Assembly: GCA_900491605.1 (NCBI GenBank)
Contig: UESW01004575.1
Coordinates: 286,093-350,092, forward strand
Direction: 5' to 3'
DNA from: Calamus simplicifolius
Taxonomy: Eukaryota > Streptophyta > Magnoliopsida > Arecales > Arecaceae
Length of the DNA: 64,000 nucleotides
The stretch's first letter is position 1. Every line of letters starts with the position of its first letter. Positions 34,106 through 45,526 of this stretch are shown piece by piece. A model generated the notes under the pieces. It was not told the origin of the DNA and made no database searches. It saw only the letters and a list, made by a program, of their open reading frames with translations. Both the position numbers and the translations under genes were made by a program.

Positions 34106-35498
34106 CTACCACCCATCCAACTGATCACGGACCCATCTCACAATATCACTAAAATCAAAACTCCGTGGCCTTCTTCCGGTAATAGGAATCCCTAGATAAG
34201 TGATCCTGTCAGCATAACTGAAATACTCATGATTTGCAAAAATAGCACCTTTCAGAGAAGGAGACATCGAGGGGCTAAAGCAGATCAAAGATTTGGTCAG
34301 ATTCACTTTTTGAACAGAGGCCCAACAATAAGACTGAATAATAGTGGCAAAAATGGGAGCATTCTGAACTGAAGCCTATCCCAAAAGAATACAATCATCT
34401 GCAAACATCAGGTGGGATAGCGAAGGTCCTCTGGGTCCCGCACTATAAGGAATAAGAGAATAGTCCAGCTATGCCTGAGATAGAGCCCTCGATAAAGCAT
34501 CCGCATAGGATGAACAAAAACGGTGAGAGGGGGCATCCCTGCCTCAAGCCAACCTCAGAATGAAAGAAATCAGTCTGACCCCTATTTACAAGGATAGAAA
34601 AAGATGGGCGGTAGACACAGGCCATAATCCAATCAATAAAAAGGTCCGTAAACCCAAACATATCAAGAGTGTGACGCAAAAAATCCCAGCTCAGTCTATC
34701 ATAAGCACGCTTCATATCCAGCTTAACTGCCATTAGAGCATTCTGACCGGAAGCACGCTGAAAATCATGCATGAATTTCTGAGCCAGCAAGGCATTATTA
34801 GTGATGATACACCCTCTGAGGAAAGTCCCTTGCTCCAGAGAGATAAGCCGAGGTATCACCAATCGCATACGGGAGACTAAGAGCCTCGCACAAACCTTAT
34901 ATAATGTAGTACATAGGCTAATAGGACGGTAGTGGTGGGGACTGGTAGCATCCGAGCATTTAGGAACCAACATAACAAAAGTCTGATTCCATTCAGGGGG
35001 AATGGCTTTGGACTGAAACACCAGCTGGATGGCTTGTGATACATCCTGATCCAAAATGCTCCAATAATGACGAAAGAAAAATGGTGGGAAACCGTCAAGC
35101 CCCGGGGCCTTATCCATTCCAAGATCCCATAAAGCCTTTCGAATATCCTTCGCCGATATGGGCCTAACAAGAAGGTCATTCTCCAAGTCAGAAACCCTAT
35201 AGGGGATCAAAACAAGGCAGACCGGGGACCCAAAGCCCGTATTCTCCGTCCACTGGGACTGGAAGAAATGAAATATCCGATCCCTAATCACCTGATCATC
35301 CTCATCAACTTGGCCCTCCTCATCAACAATACGCCTGATTCGGTTCACCGCTCGGCGCTTGAGGGTAGCCTGATGAAAAAATCTCGTATTACAGTCCCCC
35401 TCTTTGATCCACTGGATCCTTGACCTTTGCTTCCAAAACATCTCCTGCTGACGAAGAAGGGAGTGATGGATCGACAAAGTTGAGCGGAGGGACGACAA
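34106..35498 (-). pseudogene. LINE reverse transcriptase
   Basis: Target-primed reverse transcription is done by this domain. The long frame shows MDKAPGLDGFPPFFFRHYW, HHYRPISLCTTLYKVCARLL, VKLDMKRAYDRLSWDFL and EVGLRQGCPLSPFLFILC. A stop or frame change near 34,443 comes before the catalytic FADD block (HLMFADDCILLG, about 34,395-34,415). After a further stop the frame continues VNLTKSLICFSPSMSPSLKG. RT motifs are complete in order but split across frames. Confidence 0.85.
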
Positions 35499-35537
35499 AT
35501 CCGACTCAATAAGAAAACCCTCCTGATCCTCTTTGGC

Positions 35538-36234
35538 CTAGAGCGAAACAATAATGTCTTCAGCTTGCTCAATTTGCCTCACAATATCTCCCACCTCCCT
35601 ATGATTCCAGCTGGACAGTCTGCATCTGGCAAGAGCTAGGTGCCTAGATAATCGATATATAGCACATCCTCTTACAGGCATACGCCAGACCTCAGAAATG
35701 ATAGCCCTAGCAGACGAATAAGAAGTCCAAAATGACTCAAATCTGAACTGCCTCCTCCGCTGTAACCCCTCATTAGTGGAAATCAGAAGAGGACAATGAT
35801 CTGAGGCAATTCGGGGTAAGTGGGTAACAGTGACAGAGGGAAAGCACTGAAGCCAATTAGAATTAGCCAAGGCCCTATCCAACCTTTCCCACACTCTGGC
35901 AGTGCCCGATCGATTGTTGCACATGTGAACTGGGGACCCTAGAACCCCAGGTCCAAAAGGCCATTATTAGATATAAAGGTCCGGAATTCCGCTCTACCCG
36001 GTAGATCAGCTGACTGCCTATCCCCTTTCTTTTCGTGGGCCCCCACAATACTATTGAAATCGTCGGCAATAAGTGAAGGAAACCCCTGAGTGAGTAAGGA
36101 ACTAATCTCATCCCAAAGCACCCTACGAACTCAGAAGTCGGTGCTAGCATAAACACCCAACAGCATCCACGGAACAGAGGACCCCTCAGAAATAACAACG
36201 GCAACTTGCTGACCACAGCAGTGAAAGGCATCAC
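35538..36234 (-). pseudogene. LINE endonuclease, C-terminal part
   Basis: Minus frames show VAVVISEGSSVPWMLLGVYA, VRRVLWDEISSLLTQGFPSL, ADDFNSIVGAHEKKGDRQS, NGLLDLGF and RIASDHCPLLIS. These are the later motifs of an apurinic-endonuclease-like domain, including the SDH catalytic block. The N-terminal third is absent and there is an in-frame stop and a frame change near 36,130, so the domain is non-functional. Confidence 0.75.
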
Positions 36235-36426
36235 AAAGTCTTTCTAGAATGAAGGCTTCAAGCATGCACTGTACCTCGCTGTGTCCTGCAAAGCATCCCA
36301 ACCCTCGCATTTAATAAAGTATGGTCGCTTGGAGTTGTACCCTACTCCTCCGCCAGAGTCACGGAATCACCACCAACAATCAGTAGGAAAGCATTTTTAT
36401 TATTCAAATGAGAGGGAAAGAATTGG

Positions 36427-36667
36427 GGGGGGGGGATCTCTTGAGTAGTTTTCCAAAAGGCATCGATTTTAAAAGAAGGAAGTAAAATTTTAGGTTATTG
36501 TAAATTAGTATAAAAGTAAAAAATGTCATTTGAAATGGTATTTTTAGGGGGAGAATCTCTTAAGTAGTTTTTCAAAAGGCATCGGTTTTAAAAGAAGGGA
36601 GAGAGATTTCAGGTTATTGCAAAACTGGTGTAAAAGTGAAAAACACCATTTGAAATGGCATTTTTCA
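36427..36667 (+). repeat. ~118-bp tandem duplication, two copies
   Basis: The units at about 36,427-36,546 and 36,547-36,667 share AGTAGTTTTCCAAAAGGCATCG, TTTTAAAAGAAGG and CATTTGAAATGG. They lie directly outside the left MULE repeat block. Confidence 0.8.
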
Positions 36668-36717
36668 CTTCCATGTCCGTTCGGCCCCATCAGCGAAGGA
36701 GGGGTGATGGGGCATGA

Positions 36718-36922
36718 GAAATTGCCACTTGGAGTGGCGATTTCTTAGCTGAAATCGCCACTCCAAGTGACGAATTCAAAGGGAGTAAAATCGCCACTCC
36801 AAGTGGTGACTTTACTCACTTGAAATCGCCACTTGGAGTGGCGATTTCAGCTATGAAATCGCCACTTGAAGTGGCGATTTCACTGCATTTGAAATCACCA
36901 CATCGTGTGGCGATTTTCTCAG
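36718..36922 (+). repeat. Left terminal palindrome block of the MULE region
   Basis: It contains repeated GAAATCGCCACTCCAAGTG / CACTTGGAGTGGCGATTTC half-sites and ends TGGCGATTTTCTCAG. Each pair can form a hairpin. It is related in inverse orientation to 45,335-45,526. Confidence 0.85.
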
Positions 36923-38217
36923 GGTTTAAGACCAAGAGCCCGATCGGGGCTTTCTTTCCGAACGCGATCGGAACCCCCTTCTTCCTACTCCCCAACGTCC
37001 TCCCCGTTCTTCCTACTCCCCGGTGACCTCTCCTCCTCTTTCCGAGCTCTCTTCCCAAGCCTGCTCGCCGGCAACCTTCCCCTTTTTTCCTACTCCCCAG
37101 CGACCTCCCCCCTTCTTCCTCCTCTTCCCTCTCGCCGCCCTCGCCTCCCCAGTCAAGTACTGCAGTGAGTTCTTCAAATCTCTTTCCGTCCCTCGATTGC
37201 TCTTCTTCCATCATTTTTTGAGAAGTATAATATTTTTTTTGGCCTCTGATCTATTTTGGTGAGGTGTATTAGGTGAAATTCCGTAAACTCTTTGTGCATG
37301 CTTAATGTCACTTTCTTTATGGTTTTTTTTGAAAGGATTTTGATGTCAATGCTAACTAATTCCCTACTGTCGGCTGCTGAAACCATCTCCTTTTGTCTTT
37401 TTCGGATCCATCATGTATAGCAGTTCAGGAGTCTTGACTTTGTTTCTTTTTTCAATTGATTTTTAGTTTGGGGAATTACCTTTTTTTTTTAAAAGTCCTA
37501 TTGGTAGTTTTCTTCATAGGGGTTTCGCTTCTTTCTATTTGGATATGGTTAAAGGTGATATCTTTTTGGTCGACTGCTATATTGTTGGGTTATAAGCTTA
37601 ATAAAATAGTGTTCTGTCTCTTAATTGGATTATATAAACGTCTTTTGATTGAGTGTTTGCCTAATCTATTTGATGGTTGCGATGCTCTGTAAAATGTAAG
37701 AAAATTACATGCTTTTTCTGACAACTTATGTTGTCTGTGTGCTGATTAATGCATTGCTTAATTGATCCATATTGTCCAATCGATCACTGATTTATGATGA
37801 TAGCATTATTGTGCTCTTTCTGAACTCTTTGATTAATTTACTTCTGACCACTGGATGTTAGTTTGAAATGGTGATGCTTGTGTTGATCAAGTGATTCAGG
37901 CAATTGGATATTTGTAGTAGATGATGAACGTCATATCAAATTGGTAATGCCTTGGCGAGTTTTCCTTTAATAAGAATTCAGATTAGGTTAATGCATCAAA
38001 ATTCAAGGAATTTGTTCTGATTACTAGTACGATTGCCGCAACTACTGGTTGTAGAAAGTTCACGTTGCATATCATAGCTACATTTATCCCTATTTTTCAC
38101 ATATACTTTTTCTTAGTTGATTCCACATACTCTTTATTTTAATAAATACTTCAGTCCTACTATCGCTTTGTAATCAGCTAATAATTCTTTTAACTTGTTT
38201 TGTCAGATTATCAAGAC
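36923..38217. other. Putative promoter, leader and intron of the PMD gene
   Basis: 36,950-37,170 is pyrimidine-rich (CTTCCTACTCCCC repeated) like a 5' UTR. It is followed by AT-rich, intron-like DNA with AG acceptor-like ends before the ATG at 38,218. No coding signal is seen. Confidence 0.4.
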
Positions 38218-40451
38218 ATGGCTCATAATGTTTTAGATTCAGGGCCTCGTGATCCTAGTATTCTCACTTTGCAACAGTTGCATAGATTAACCAATATATT
38301 TCAAGGCGAGGTGTGTATTATTGATCGATGGTACTTAATTAATTTACATGTATTTATGTTAATGCGGATGTATCATTAAAATTTTTTTTTCAGGAGTTAC
38401 CGATTCTTAGATCCCATCGGCATGATGCACATATATGGAAAGAGACATCGGAAATGTCACACCCACGAGTGCAGTACTACCTAGATCATGTCGGCATGTT
38501 TGGCATATATCGGATTGGCCAGATTCGATTGGATGTTGGCTTTATTTCTGCATTGGTTGAGAGATGGTGGTAAAAGACCCACACATTTCATCTACCTTTT
38601 GGTGAGGCGACCATTACGCTACAGGATGTCAATATTTTGAGTGGCCTCCAGATTGATGGTTCTGCTATTACTGGGTTAGATCTGCGCCATACCATTCCGG
38701 AGTGGCAGGCTATATTTGGTAGGTTATTTGGTGTTGAACCTCCTGTTGAAGCATTTCTGAAAGGCCATTTTCATTTAGCATTCTTCGATCAATTATATCG
38801 CGACCTTCACTTGGACGAAGATATGGATGATGAGGTTGTCTAGCAATTCATTAGCGGACAACTTCTTCGAATCATTGGTGGAGTGATTCTTTCGGATACC
38901 TCTAGTAATTTAGTAAGTTGATGTCAGTGCCATTTCTGGAAGACTTGAAGGCATTTGCCGCTCTTAGTTGGGGATCGGCTACACTAGCTAGGTTATATAG
39001 AGCACTATGTCATGCAACAAGCCCAACCCAGTCAGACATCAGAGGATACCTCCCATTGCTACAGGTAAACACTTTATTCTTATGTCAGAGATCAAGGTAA
39101 TTTTTATTATTAATTAACATTTTGAATTATCCGAACATGCAGATTTGGGCATGGGAATGATTTCCTATTTTTCATCCCATAAGACTCGAGATTCCGAAGG
39201 ATAGACCTTTAGATGCCGATGATGATTGGCACTTAGGTGCACTGTGGAGGTAAGTTATGATGTTGGATGTGTAAGATATAACATGAAAAAAATATTTCAA
39301 CCCATACATTATGTGCTTATAGGGACCAGTTGGATGATAGTGAACAACGGGTATGTCATGTTGTAACAAAAAATTTAATTAGATAGATTAATTATGTTGA
39401 TTATGGATTAATTAATTTTTTTAGGCAGTTATCTCTATTTTACCTCTGAGCTGCTTGGTCAGTTTGGATATTTGGATGGCACAGACCCCGCTGATATGTT
39501 TTGATGTAGTCGAGTGAATTTGCTGGATCGGGTGCTTTGTCAATTTGGATGTCGTCAGTCTATTTCATGTCCATGCGATACATCGTTACATCTTCATCAG
39601 ATTGATCGACGGGGGAGGTTAAATGTTGCATGGGACGCCGTTCACGGGACTTATATTGCAACATGGAATGCACGGCGTTAGCATATTATTATGGGAGAGC
39701 CTATAGTAGCAGGATTCCCATGCACACCCGATTATATGGCCTGGTTTAGGAGCATCACTCAAATATGTGTAGGCCATTCTGAGTATAGTACAAGGGGCTA
39801 CGAAGGGGAAGGCACTTCATATGAGTTTCTGGTACTATTTTTAATTTTTTTTGGAGTATCTTTTTCTTTCAACTTCATAAGCTTTTATATGAATTTTTGT
39901 TGTCATATTATATGCAGTATGAGAGGTTTCAATAGTTGACTATGAAGCTCGAGCGGGCTATAGCCGCCCCAGTGGATGATGAGCGGCTACAGATATTAAG
40001 AAGCGCGATTGCGATGGCTTATGGTACATTATCTATCGTTGGGCATCAACATGTTCGGAGCACACCTGCAGTAGCACTCTACCCGGAGGTGTCAGAGTCC
40101 ACACGAGCTGATGTTGATCCGATGATAGAGACATTTCATTATACCCCATCGCCTTCTTGCATGCGGTCGCCATTAGCACATGAGTATTCGCATAGGAGGG
40201 ATGCCAGGGAGGGTACATTTGCCTGTCGAGATCACAATGCATATCGCATTGATGACATTGCTGATGCGGAGATCGCCGAGATCAGTGAGGATGTCTTTCG
40301 GTCACATTTGGATGCTGCTATGCCTGATGTTTTCCATCCTACCTCGATCCCCAAGCAGGAGGGGGTATCTCAAGTGATTGATGAGGATCCTCTACCATTG
40401 GTAACCTATAGGCGACGGACTGGATGTATTCGCCAACCTCCTCAATGCTGA
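38218..40451 (+). pseudogene. Plant mobile domain (PMD, MAIN-like) protein, decayed
   Basis: PMD proteins occur both as host factors (MAIN/MAIL) and inside transposons; their biochemical role is unsettled. Exon 1 (38,218-38,310) reads SGPRDPSILTLQQLHRL. After an intron, exon 2 (from 38,394) has DHVGMFGIYRIGQIRLD, THTFHLPFGEATITLQDV and LSGLQIDGSAITGLDL. Later pieces are LSWGSATLARLYRALCHA (38,918-39,064), IWAWE (39,142) and DRVLCQFGCRQSISCPCDTS with RGRLNVAWDAVHGTYIATW. The C-terminal frame (39,936-40,451) ends RRRTGCIRQPPQC, the usual basic PMD tail. In-frame stops lie near 38,572 (TAA), 38,841 (TAG), 39,158 (TGA), 39,516 (TGA) and 39,680 (TAG). Order and length match a full PMD protein. Confidence 0.8.
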
Positions 40452-40553
40452 TGTGGAACCTAGGTTTCCTAGATTGTTGTACTCAAACCAACTGTTGTAA
40501 AATTTTTTTTCATGTATCAGAAAATTTTAATTTTTATGAGAATGTGTTCTTGT

Positions 40554-42099
40554 GATGCATTTACTTTTTGTCATGATTGGCATTTACTTTCGGTCGAGTT
40601 TCGATTGAGTTTCAGTTGAGTTTCGGTCGAGTTTTGATTAAGTTTTGGTCGAGTTTCGAGTTTTGGTCAAGTTTCGATTGAGTTTCGATTGAGTTTTGAT
40701 TAAGTTTCGGTTGAGTTTCGATCAAGTTTCGATTGAGTTCCGGTTGAGCTTCGGTTGAGTTTTGGTTGAGTTTTAGTCAAGTTTCGATTGAGTTTCGTTG
40801 AGTTTCGGTTGAGTTTCGATTGAGTTTCGTTTCGAGTTTTGGTCAAGTTTTGATTGAGTTTCGGTTGAGTTTTGATTAAGTTTCGGTTGAGTTTCGGCCG
40901 AGTTTCAAGTTTCGGTCTACTTTCGATGGAGTTTCGGTTGAGTTTTGATTAAGTTTCGATTGAGTTTTGGTTGAGTTTCAGTCAAGTTTCGATTGAGTTT
41001 CGGTTGAGTTTCAGTCGAGTTTCGAGTTTCGGTCAAGTTTCGATTGAGTTTCGGTCGAGTTTTGATTAAGTTTCATTTGAGTTTCCATTGAATTTCAGTC
41101 AAGTTTCGATTGAGTTTCGTTTGAGTTTCAGTCAAGTTTCGAGTTTTGGTCAAGTTTCGATATTTGGTCAAGTTTCGATTAAGTTTCGGTAGAGTTTCGA
41201 GTTTTGGTCTAGTTTCGGTTGAGTTTCGGTTGAGTTTCGATCGAGTTTTGGTTGAGTTTTGATCGAGTTTCGGTTGAGTTTCGGTCAAGTTTCGATTGAG
41301 ATTCGGTTGAGTTTTGGTCGAGTTTCAAGTTTCGGTCAAGTTTTGATTGAGTTTTGGTTGAGTTTCGATTAAGTTTCGGATGAGTTTCGATTAAGTTTCG
41401 GTTGAGTTTCGGTCGAGTTTCGAGTTTCGGTCGAGTTTCGAGTTTTGGTTAAGTTTCGATTGAGTTTCGGTTGAGTTTTGGCATTTGATGTCTTTCTATT
41501 TTGCAATTGGCACTCAGGCAAATTCCCAAAAAATTTCGGACAGAACCTCATTTCAGCTTGGGGTAATTTCTTTGGCCTGAATTTAGTCCCCGTAGGTAAG
41601 CAAGGGGTTATTTCTCCGGCCTGAATTTAGTCCCCGTAGGTAAGCAGGGGTTATTTATCTAGGGTTTGGTGAAGGCGGAGGGAATCGCCACTTGAAGTGG
41701 GATTTTATTGTTGAAATCGCCACTTGAAGTGGCTATTTCTGCCCAGAAATTGCCACTTCAAGTGACGATTTTCTCAGACTTCCCAGGCCGAGAGTCACCT
41801 ACGGGGACTTAAATTCAATCCGAAATAAGGCCAGTAGGCCCTCCGTAGAAATGAGTTTCAGTCCAAAATTTTTTTGCATTTGCTTGAGTGCCAATCACAA
41901 AATTAAATGACATCAAATGCCAAAACTCAATCGAAACTCGACCGAAACTCAATCGAAACTTGACCAAAACACAATCAAAACTTGACCAAAACTCAATCGA
42001 AACTTCAAGACGGAAACTCAATCAAAACTTGACCGAAACTCAACTGAAACTCAATCGAAATGTCATCAAATGCCAATCATGACAAAAAGTAAATGCATC
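40554..42099. repeat. Large inverted repeat containing 11-bp minisatellite arrays
   Basis: The left arm starts GATGCATTTACTTTTTGTCATG (40,554) and runs through an array of 11-bp units (AGTTTCGGTTG and variants) at about 40,590-41,482 to TTTTGGCATTTGATGTC and GAATTTAGTCCCCGTAGG. The right arm is the reverse complement in order: CCTACGGGGACTTAAATTC (41,800), GACATCAAATGCCAAAAC, units ACTCAATCGAA (about 41,925-42,060) and CATGACAAAAAGTAAATGCATC (to 42,099). By length the left array holds about 80 units and the right about 12. The centre holds GAAATCGCC blocks (41,682-41,777). Lys/Asn/Thr-rich frames here are not genes. Confidence 0.9.
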
Positions 42100-42216
42100 C
42101 ATAAATTAACGATTATAGGCACAAGTACATCATAAATGCATCAATATATAAACTTGTTCCTGAGACAAGTACACCATAGGCACAACAATGGCCATTTTAC
42201 TTAAGAGTACATAAAT

Positions 42217-44803
42217 TTACGATCCTGAAGGTCCACCAGTTATTAGGATAACGGCATCTAGAATGACCTGTTTGCCTACAAATAGAACATTGGTGTCTTG
42301 GCTGAACCTCATCCATCTCGTTATGGATTCAAGTTGACTTTGGCTTTCCTCTTTTCTTCGGCCTAATACGATCACGATCAGGTGTGCATGTGAATGCCGT
42401 TTGCAACCAGTAGTCTTCATGTGGTACCGGGTTGAACTCCCCATCCCAGGCAGTAATGTAGGAGCGAATACTATATAGTTCATCAACAAGAGCCGTTGAG
42501 TCCATGCCAATCTCCTGGCACATTGCTAACACATGTGTACATGGATATTTATATATGGTTCACTTACCACATGAACAAATATGGTCACTGAGAGATACAT
42601 TCTAAACATTGCCTCCACCCCTGAGAGCTTCACTGAATCTCCTTGTCACAACTTCGTAAGTGCCTCTTTGTATGTTGTATGTAGTTACTCTATGCTCATT
42701 AGCTTTGGCATGTCCTTCAGCAACCTTAATCGAAATATGAGGAGTGAAGAGGTTGTTAGGGTTCTCCTCTACATACCTTAAGGCCTCTGCGCGTCTCGTA
42801 TTGAAATATTTAACGAGACGATGAAATATCATCTGAACACATGCAATAATTGGCATATTTCTAGCTCCCTCAACATGCAATTGAAAACCTCCGAGAGATT
42901 GGTTATCAATGTACCGTAACGAAAGCTCCCATCATGTACCAATGTCCACTTCTTCGGCTCTAACTCCGATAGCCAAGTCCAAGCTTCTGCATTAACTGTT
43001 TTAATCCTTTCCATCAAAAAGTTAAACTTTCGAAGCTGATGTTCGCTCCCTGCTTTCCATACTGCTCTTTTCAACTGAACATTTGAGAATCTCGAGTTAA
43101 AATTACTGTATATATGTCTCGAACAATATCGATGATAAGCTCTTGGTGGAGCCCATCCAATTTCACTATCAACTATGGCACTTAGTATACCTGGATGTCG
43201 GTCAGAAATAAGACAAATTCCATTTCTTTCTTTCACAACATACCTCCTAAGCCTTAGCAAAAACCATCTCCAACTAGCTGTACACTCTTCATCTACAATT
43301 GCATAGTCTAGTAGAAATATCCTATTATTAGCATCAGTACCTGTCACAATGAGCATCTTCCCCCGGTACTTTCCATAAAGATGTATTCCATCAATAGAAA
43401 TTATCGGGCGACAATACCGAAACCCCTCAATAGATGGTTGAAATGCCCATAATACATAATTCAGGACCCATTCAGAGGAACTTGCTTTAATGTAGAAATC
43501 CCAACATACAACTGTTCCAGGGTTTGCATTCTGTAGTGCAAGCATGTATCTAGGAAGCTTTGCATATGACAGTTCTCATTCACCAAATATATCAATCAAT
43601 ACCTTCTGTTTTTCATGCCATACTTTTGAATATGACATTGTATAGTGAAATTGTTCTGCAACGCTTGCTACAATAGCTTCAATATTCACACTTGGATCTT
43701 TCTCCATAATGTGTCGAACAACATAGATAATAACTCGAAACTAATATGTTTGTTATCCCAAGTTAAATTACTGAATAAACAAGAGTGCAGCCCTTCATAC
43801 CTTGTGATCTCAAAAAATCCATGCTTCTTCAACTTTGTAGCACGTAATCTCCATTGACAATGTTGGGCAGTACTTGAAGAGGCACATTTCACATACTAGA
43901 ATAATTTCTTCGACTCCACCATATTATATGTGCGATGCTTCTTGATGTGATACATTTCATATGCTCTCTTTAGTTCATCTTTAGTATTAAACAATAACCC
44001 TTTAGCAAACTCAGTCATTGATGGATCCCAAAATTGAGATTTGAAAGGTAACTCTCTCGAAGTACTGACACATCCACCATCATGCAAATTTAACTCATTA
44101 TAAAATTCCGGTACTTGTTCATATGCAAAGGCTTAATGATCATGTACCTGAGTTGGAATAGGTTCTGGATGAATGTATGCAGGAATGGAACTAAAGCCAG
44201 TGTCATGAACTATATCGTCTCCATATGACCCTTCATCTTCATTTGACTCTTCATCTGAGTCATCATGTTCAGGCCAATAGTCATCATCTGCACTCTCGTC
44301 TGACTCCATTCCTCGATTATCAATGTTAAACTGATTGTTTACCACATCATCACTCTGCATTGCTGGCATAAATCCTTCAATCATTGGAAATCCACTGGAG
44401 TCCTAACCTGCTCCTGCTGCTGGGCTATAGGAGAATTGTCCTGAACATTCGCTATATGACCAACACTATATGGCTCTGGAACATCATCCTTGAAAACATA
44501 GAGTTCAATATACCGATATTCTAAAAACTTCGAGGGAAATGTCAACATGTGCTCCACATCATCGTCGTCCTCAATTGGATGAAGCACGTATTTTTGATGC
44601 AATGTTGAAGATCTCCACATCAATCTGATGATATATCTATGTACTGAAATTTTTAGAACTGTATGTACCTGATCAACCAACTCAACAAAGCGTGTTCCCA
44701 TGCTCAATTTCAAACATTTACGTGGAGGTAGATTATAATGTATCCCTTCTTGGCCATTTTCAATTAATCCATCACAATAAAGCAGAACTCGTACAATTTC
44801 CAT
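42217..44803 (-). pseudogene. MURA-type Mutator transposase
   Basis: This DDE transposase mobilises Mutator-like elements. In order on minus: an N-terminal PB1-like region (44,381-44,803); an acidic linker (44,133-44,384, DSDEESNEDEGSYGDD); a MuDR DNA-binding segment (43,896-44,087, GLLFNTKDELKRAYEMYHI); a Cys/His region (CQWRLRATKLKKHGFFEITR); the MULE catalytic domain (42,829-43,545) with SIDGIHLYGKYRGKMLI, LISDRHPGI and YCSRHIYSNFNSRF; and a SWIM zinc finger near 42,510-42,590 (CTHVLAMCQEIG). A C-terminal zinc knuckle (CSICRQTGHSRC, about 42,230-42,290) follows. Frame changes separate these frames, so the copy looks recently broken rather than ancient. The 3' end faces the PMD gene across the inverted repeat. 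Confidence 0.85.
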
Positions 44804-45334
44804 TTGAATAAGAGATGATCAAAATTTATCTTTGATCATCTAAAAAAAATGTATATATTTTAGTAGCATTTAGCACATATTACTTTCCAAGATCCATATG
44901 GCACATATTAAGATGATATCATATAAAAAAATATTTAATTTCTCATGATGATGTCATAGCTAAAATAAAACACCAATATCCTTGTCCATACGATACATCA
45001 TGTTTATTTATGCTCCCATATTTTCATCTCTATACATAGATCAAAAAACACACATCTCATGCTTTCTCTTTTGTCAAAAAAACCTATAAAGATCACTTAC
45101 ATGATAGTATGCATATAAAAATTAGTTTAAGAAATAAGAGAATGTGAATCTCTACCTTGAAGGAACTGAGGGCAGAGTACATACGATGGATCGTGGAGGA
45201 TGGTCCGATGAGGGGGCAGAGATGGGCAATGGAGATTTTCTGGGAAGGAAATGGTGAAGGGAGGGAGGAGAAAACTGAGTTTTAAAGGCAGCGTAGGGTT
45301 TTAAAGGCCGATCGGGATCGGGTAGGGGTTTGCT

Positions 45335-45526
45335 GAGAAAATCGCCACTTGAAGTGGCGATTTCAACTAAGAAATCACCACTTCAAGTCGGGATTTCACT
45401 TAGGTTGAAATCACCACTTGGAATGGCGATTTCTTAGCTGAAATTGCCACTCCAAGTTGAAGATTTCAACCAAACTTAAATCGCCACTGGAAGTGGCGAT
45501 TTCAGCTAAGAAATCGCCACTGAAAG
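45335..45526 (-). repeat. Right terminal palindrome block of the MULE region
   Basis: The inner edge is CTGAGAAAATCGCCACTTG, followed by repeated AAATCGCC / GGCGATTT half-sites. It is the inverted counterpart of 36,718-36,922 and lies 5' of the MURA gene after a leader-like segment (45,150-45,330). Confidence 0.85.

Larger units (their letters stand above)
32306..36313 (-). mobile_element. L1-type LINE with RNase H domain, 5'-truncated
   Basis: Read on minus, the order is partial endonuclease, reverse transcriptase, zf-RVT-type Cys/His domain, RNase H-like domain, short 3' UTR and a 10-base poly(A) (T run at 32,307-32,316). The order and the RNase H domain fit plant L1-clade LINEs. ORF1 and the start of the endonuclease are missing. 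A 7-bp match, ATAAAGT, at 32,299-32,305 and 36,314-36,320 is a candidate target duplication but is short and AT-rich. Several stops and frameshifts are present. Confidence 0.8.
36718..45526. mobile_element. Composite Mutator-like (MULE) region carrying a plant mobile domain gene
   Basis: Both ends carry blocks of small palindromes of the type GAAATCGCCACTTGAAGTGGCGATTTC: left 36,718-36,922 and right 45,335-45,526. The right block is in inverted sense, so they behave as long, imperfect terminal inverted repeats, with TGGCGATTTTCTCAG on the inner edge of both, followed by CGATCGGG-type sequence. A third, shorter block lies at 41,682-41,777. Inside are a PMD gene (+) and a MURA transposase (-) pointing at each other. 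It may be one autonomous MULE that captured a PMD gene, or two related elements side by side. I could not define the 9-bp target duplication. Confidence 0.6.

Noticed and set aside
41073..42082. Asn/Thr/Lys-rich repeat proteins such as TETRPKLNRNLTKT
   Set aside because: They are translations of the 11-bp minisatellite, and 11 is not a multiple of three, so every frame cycles.
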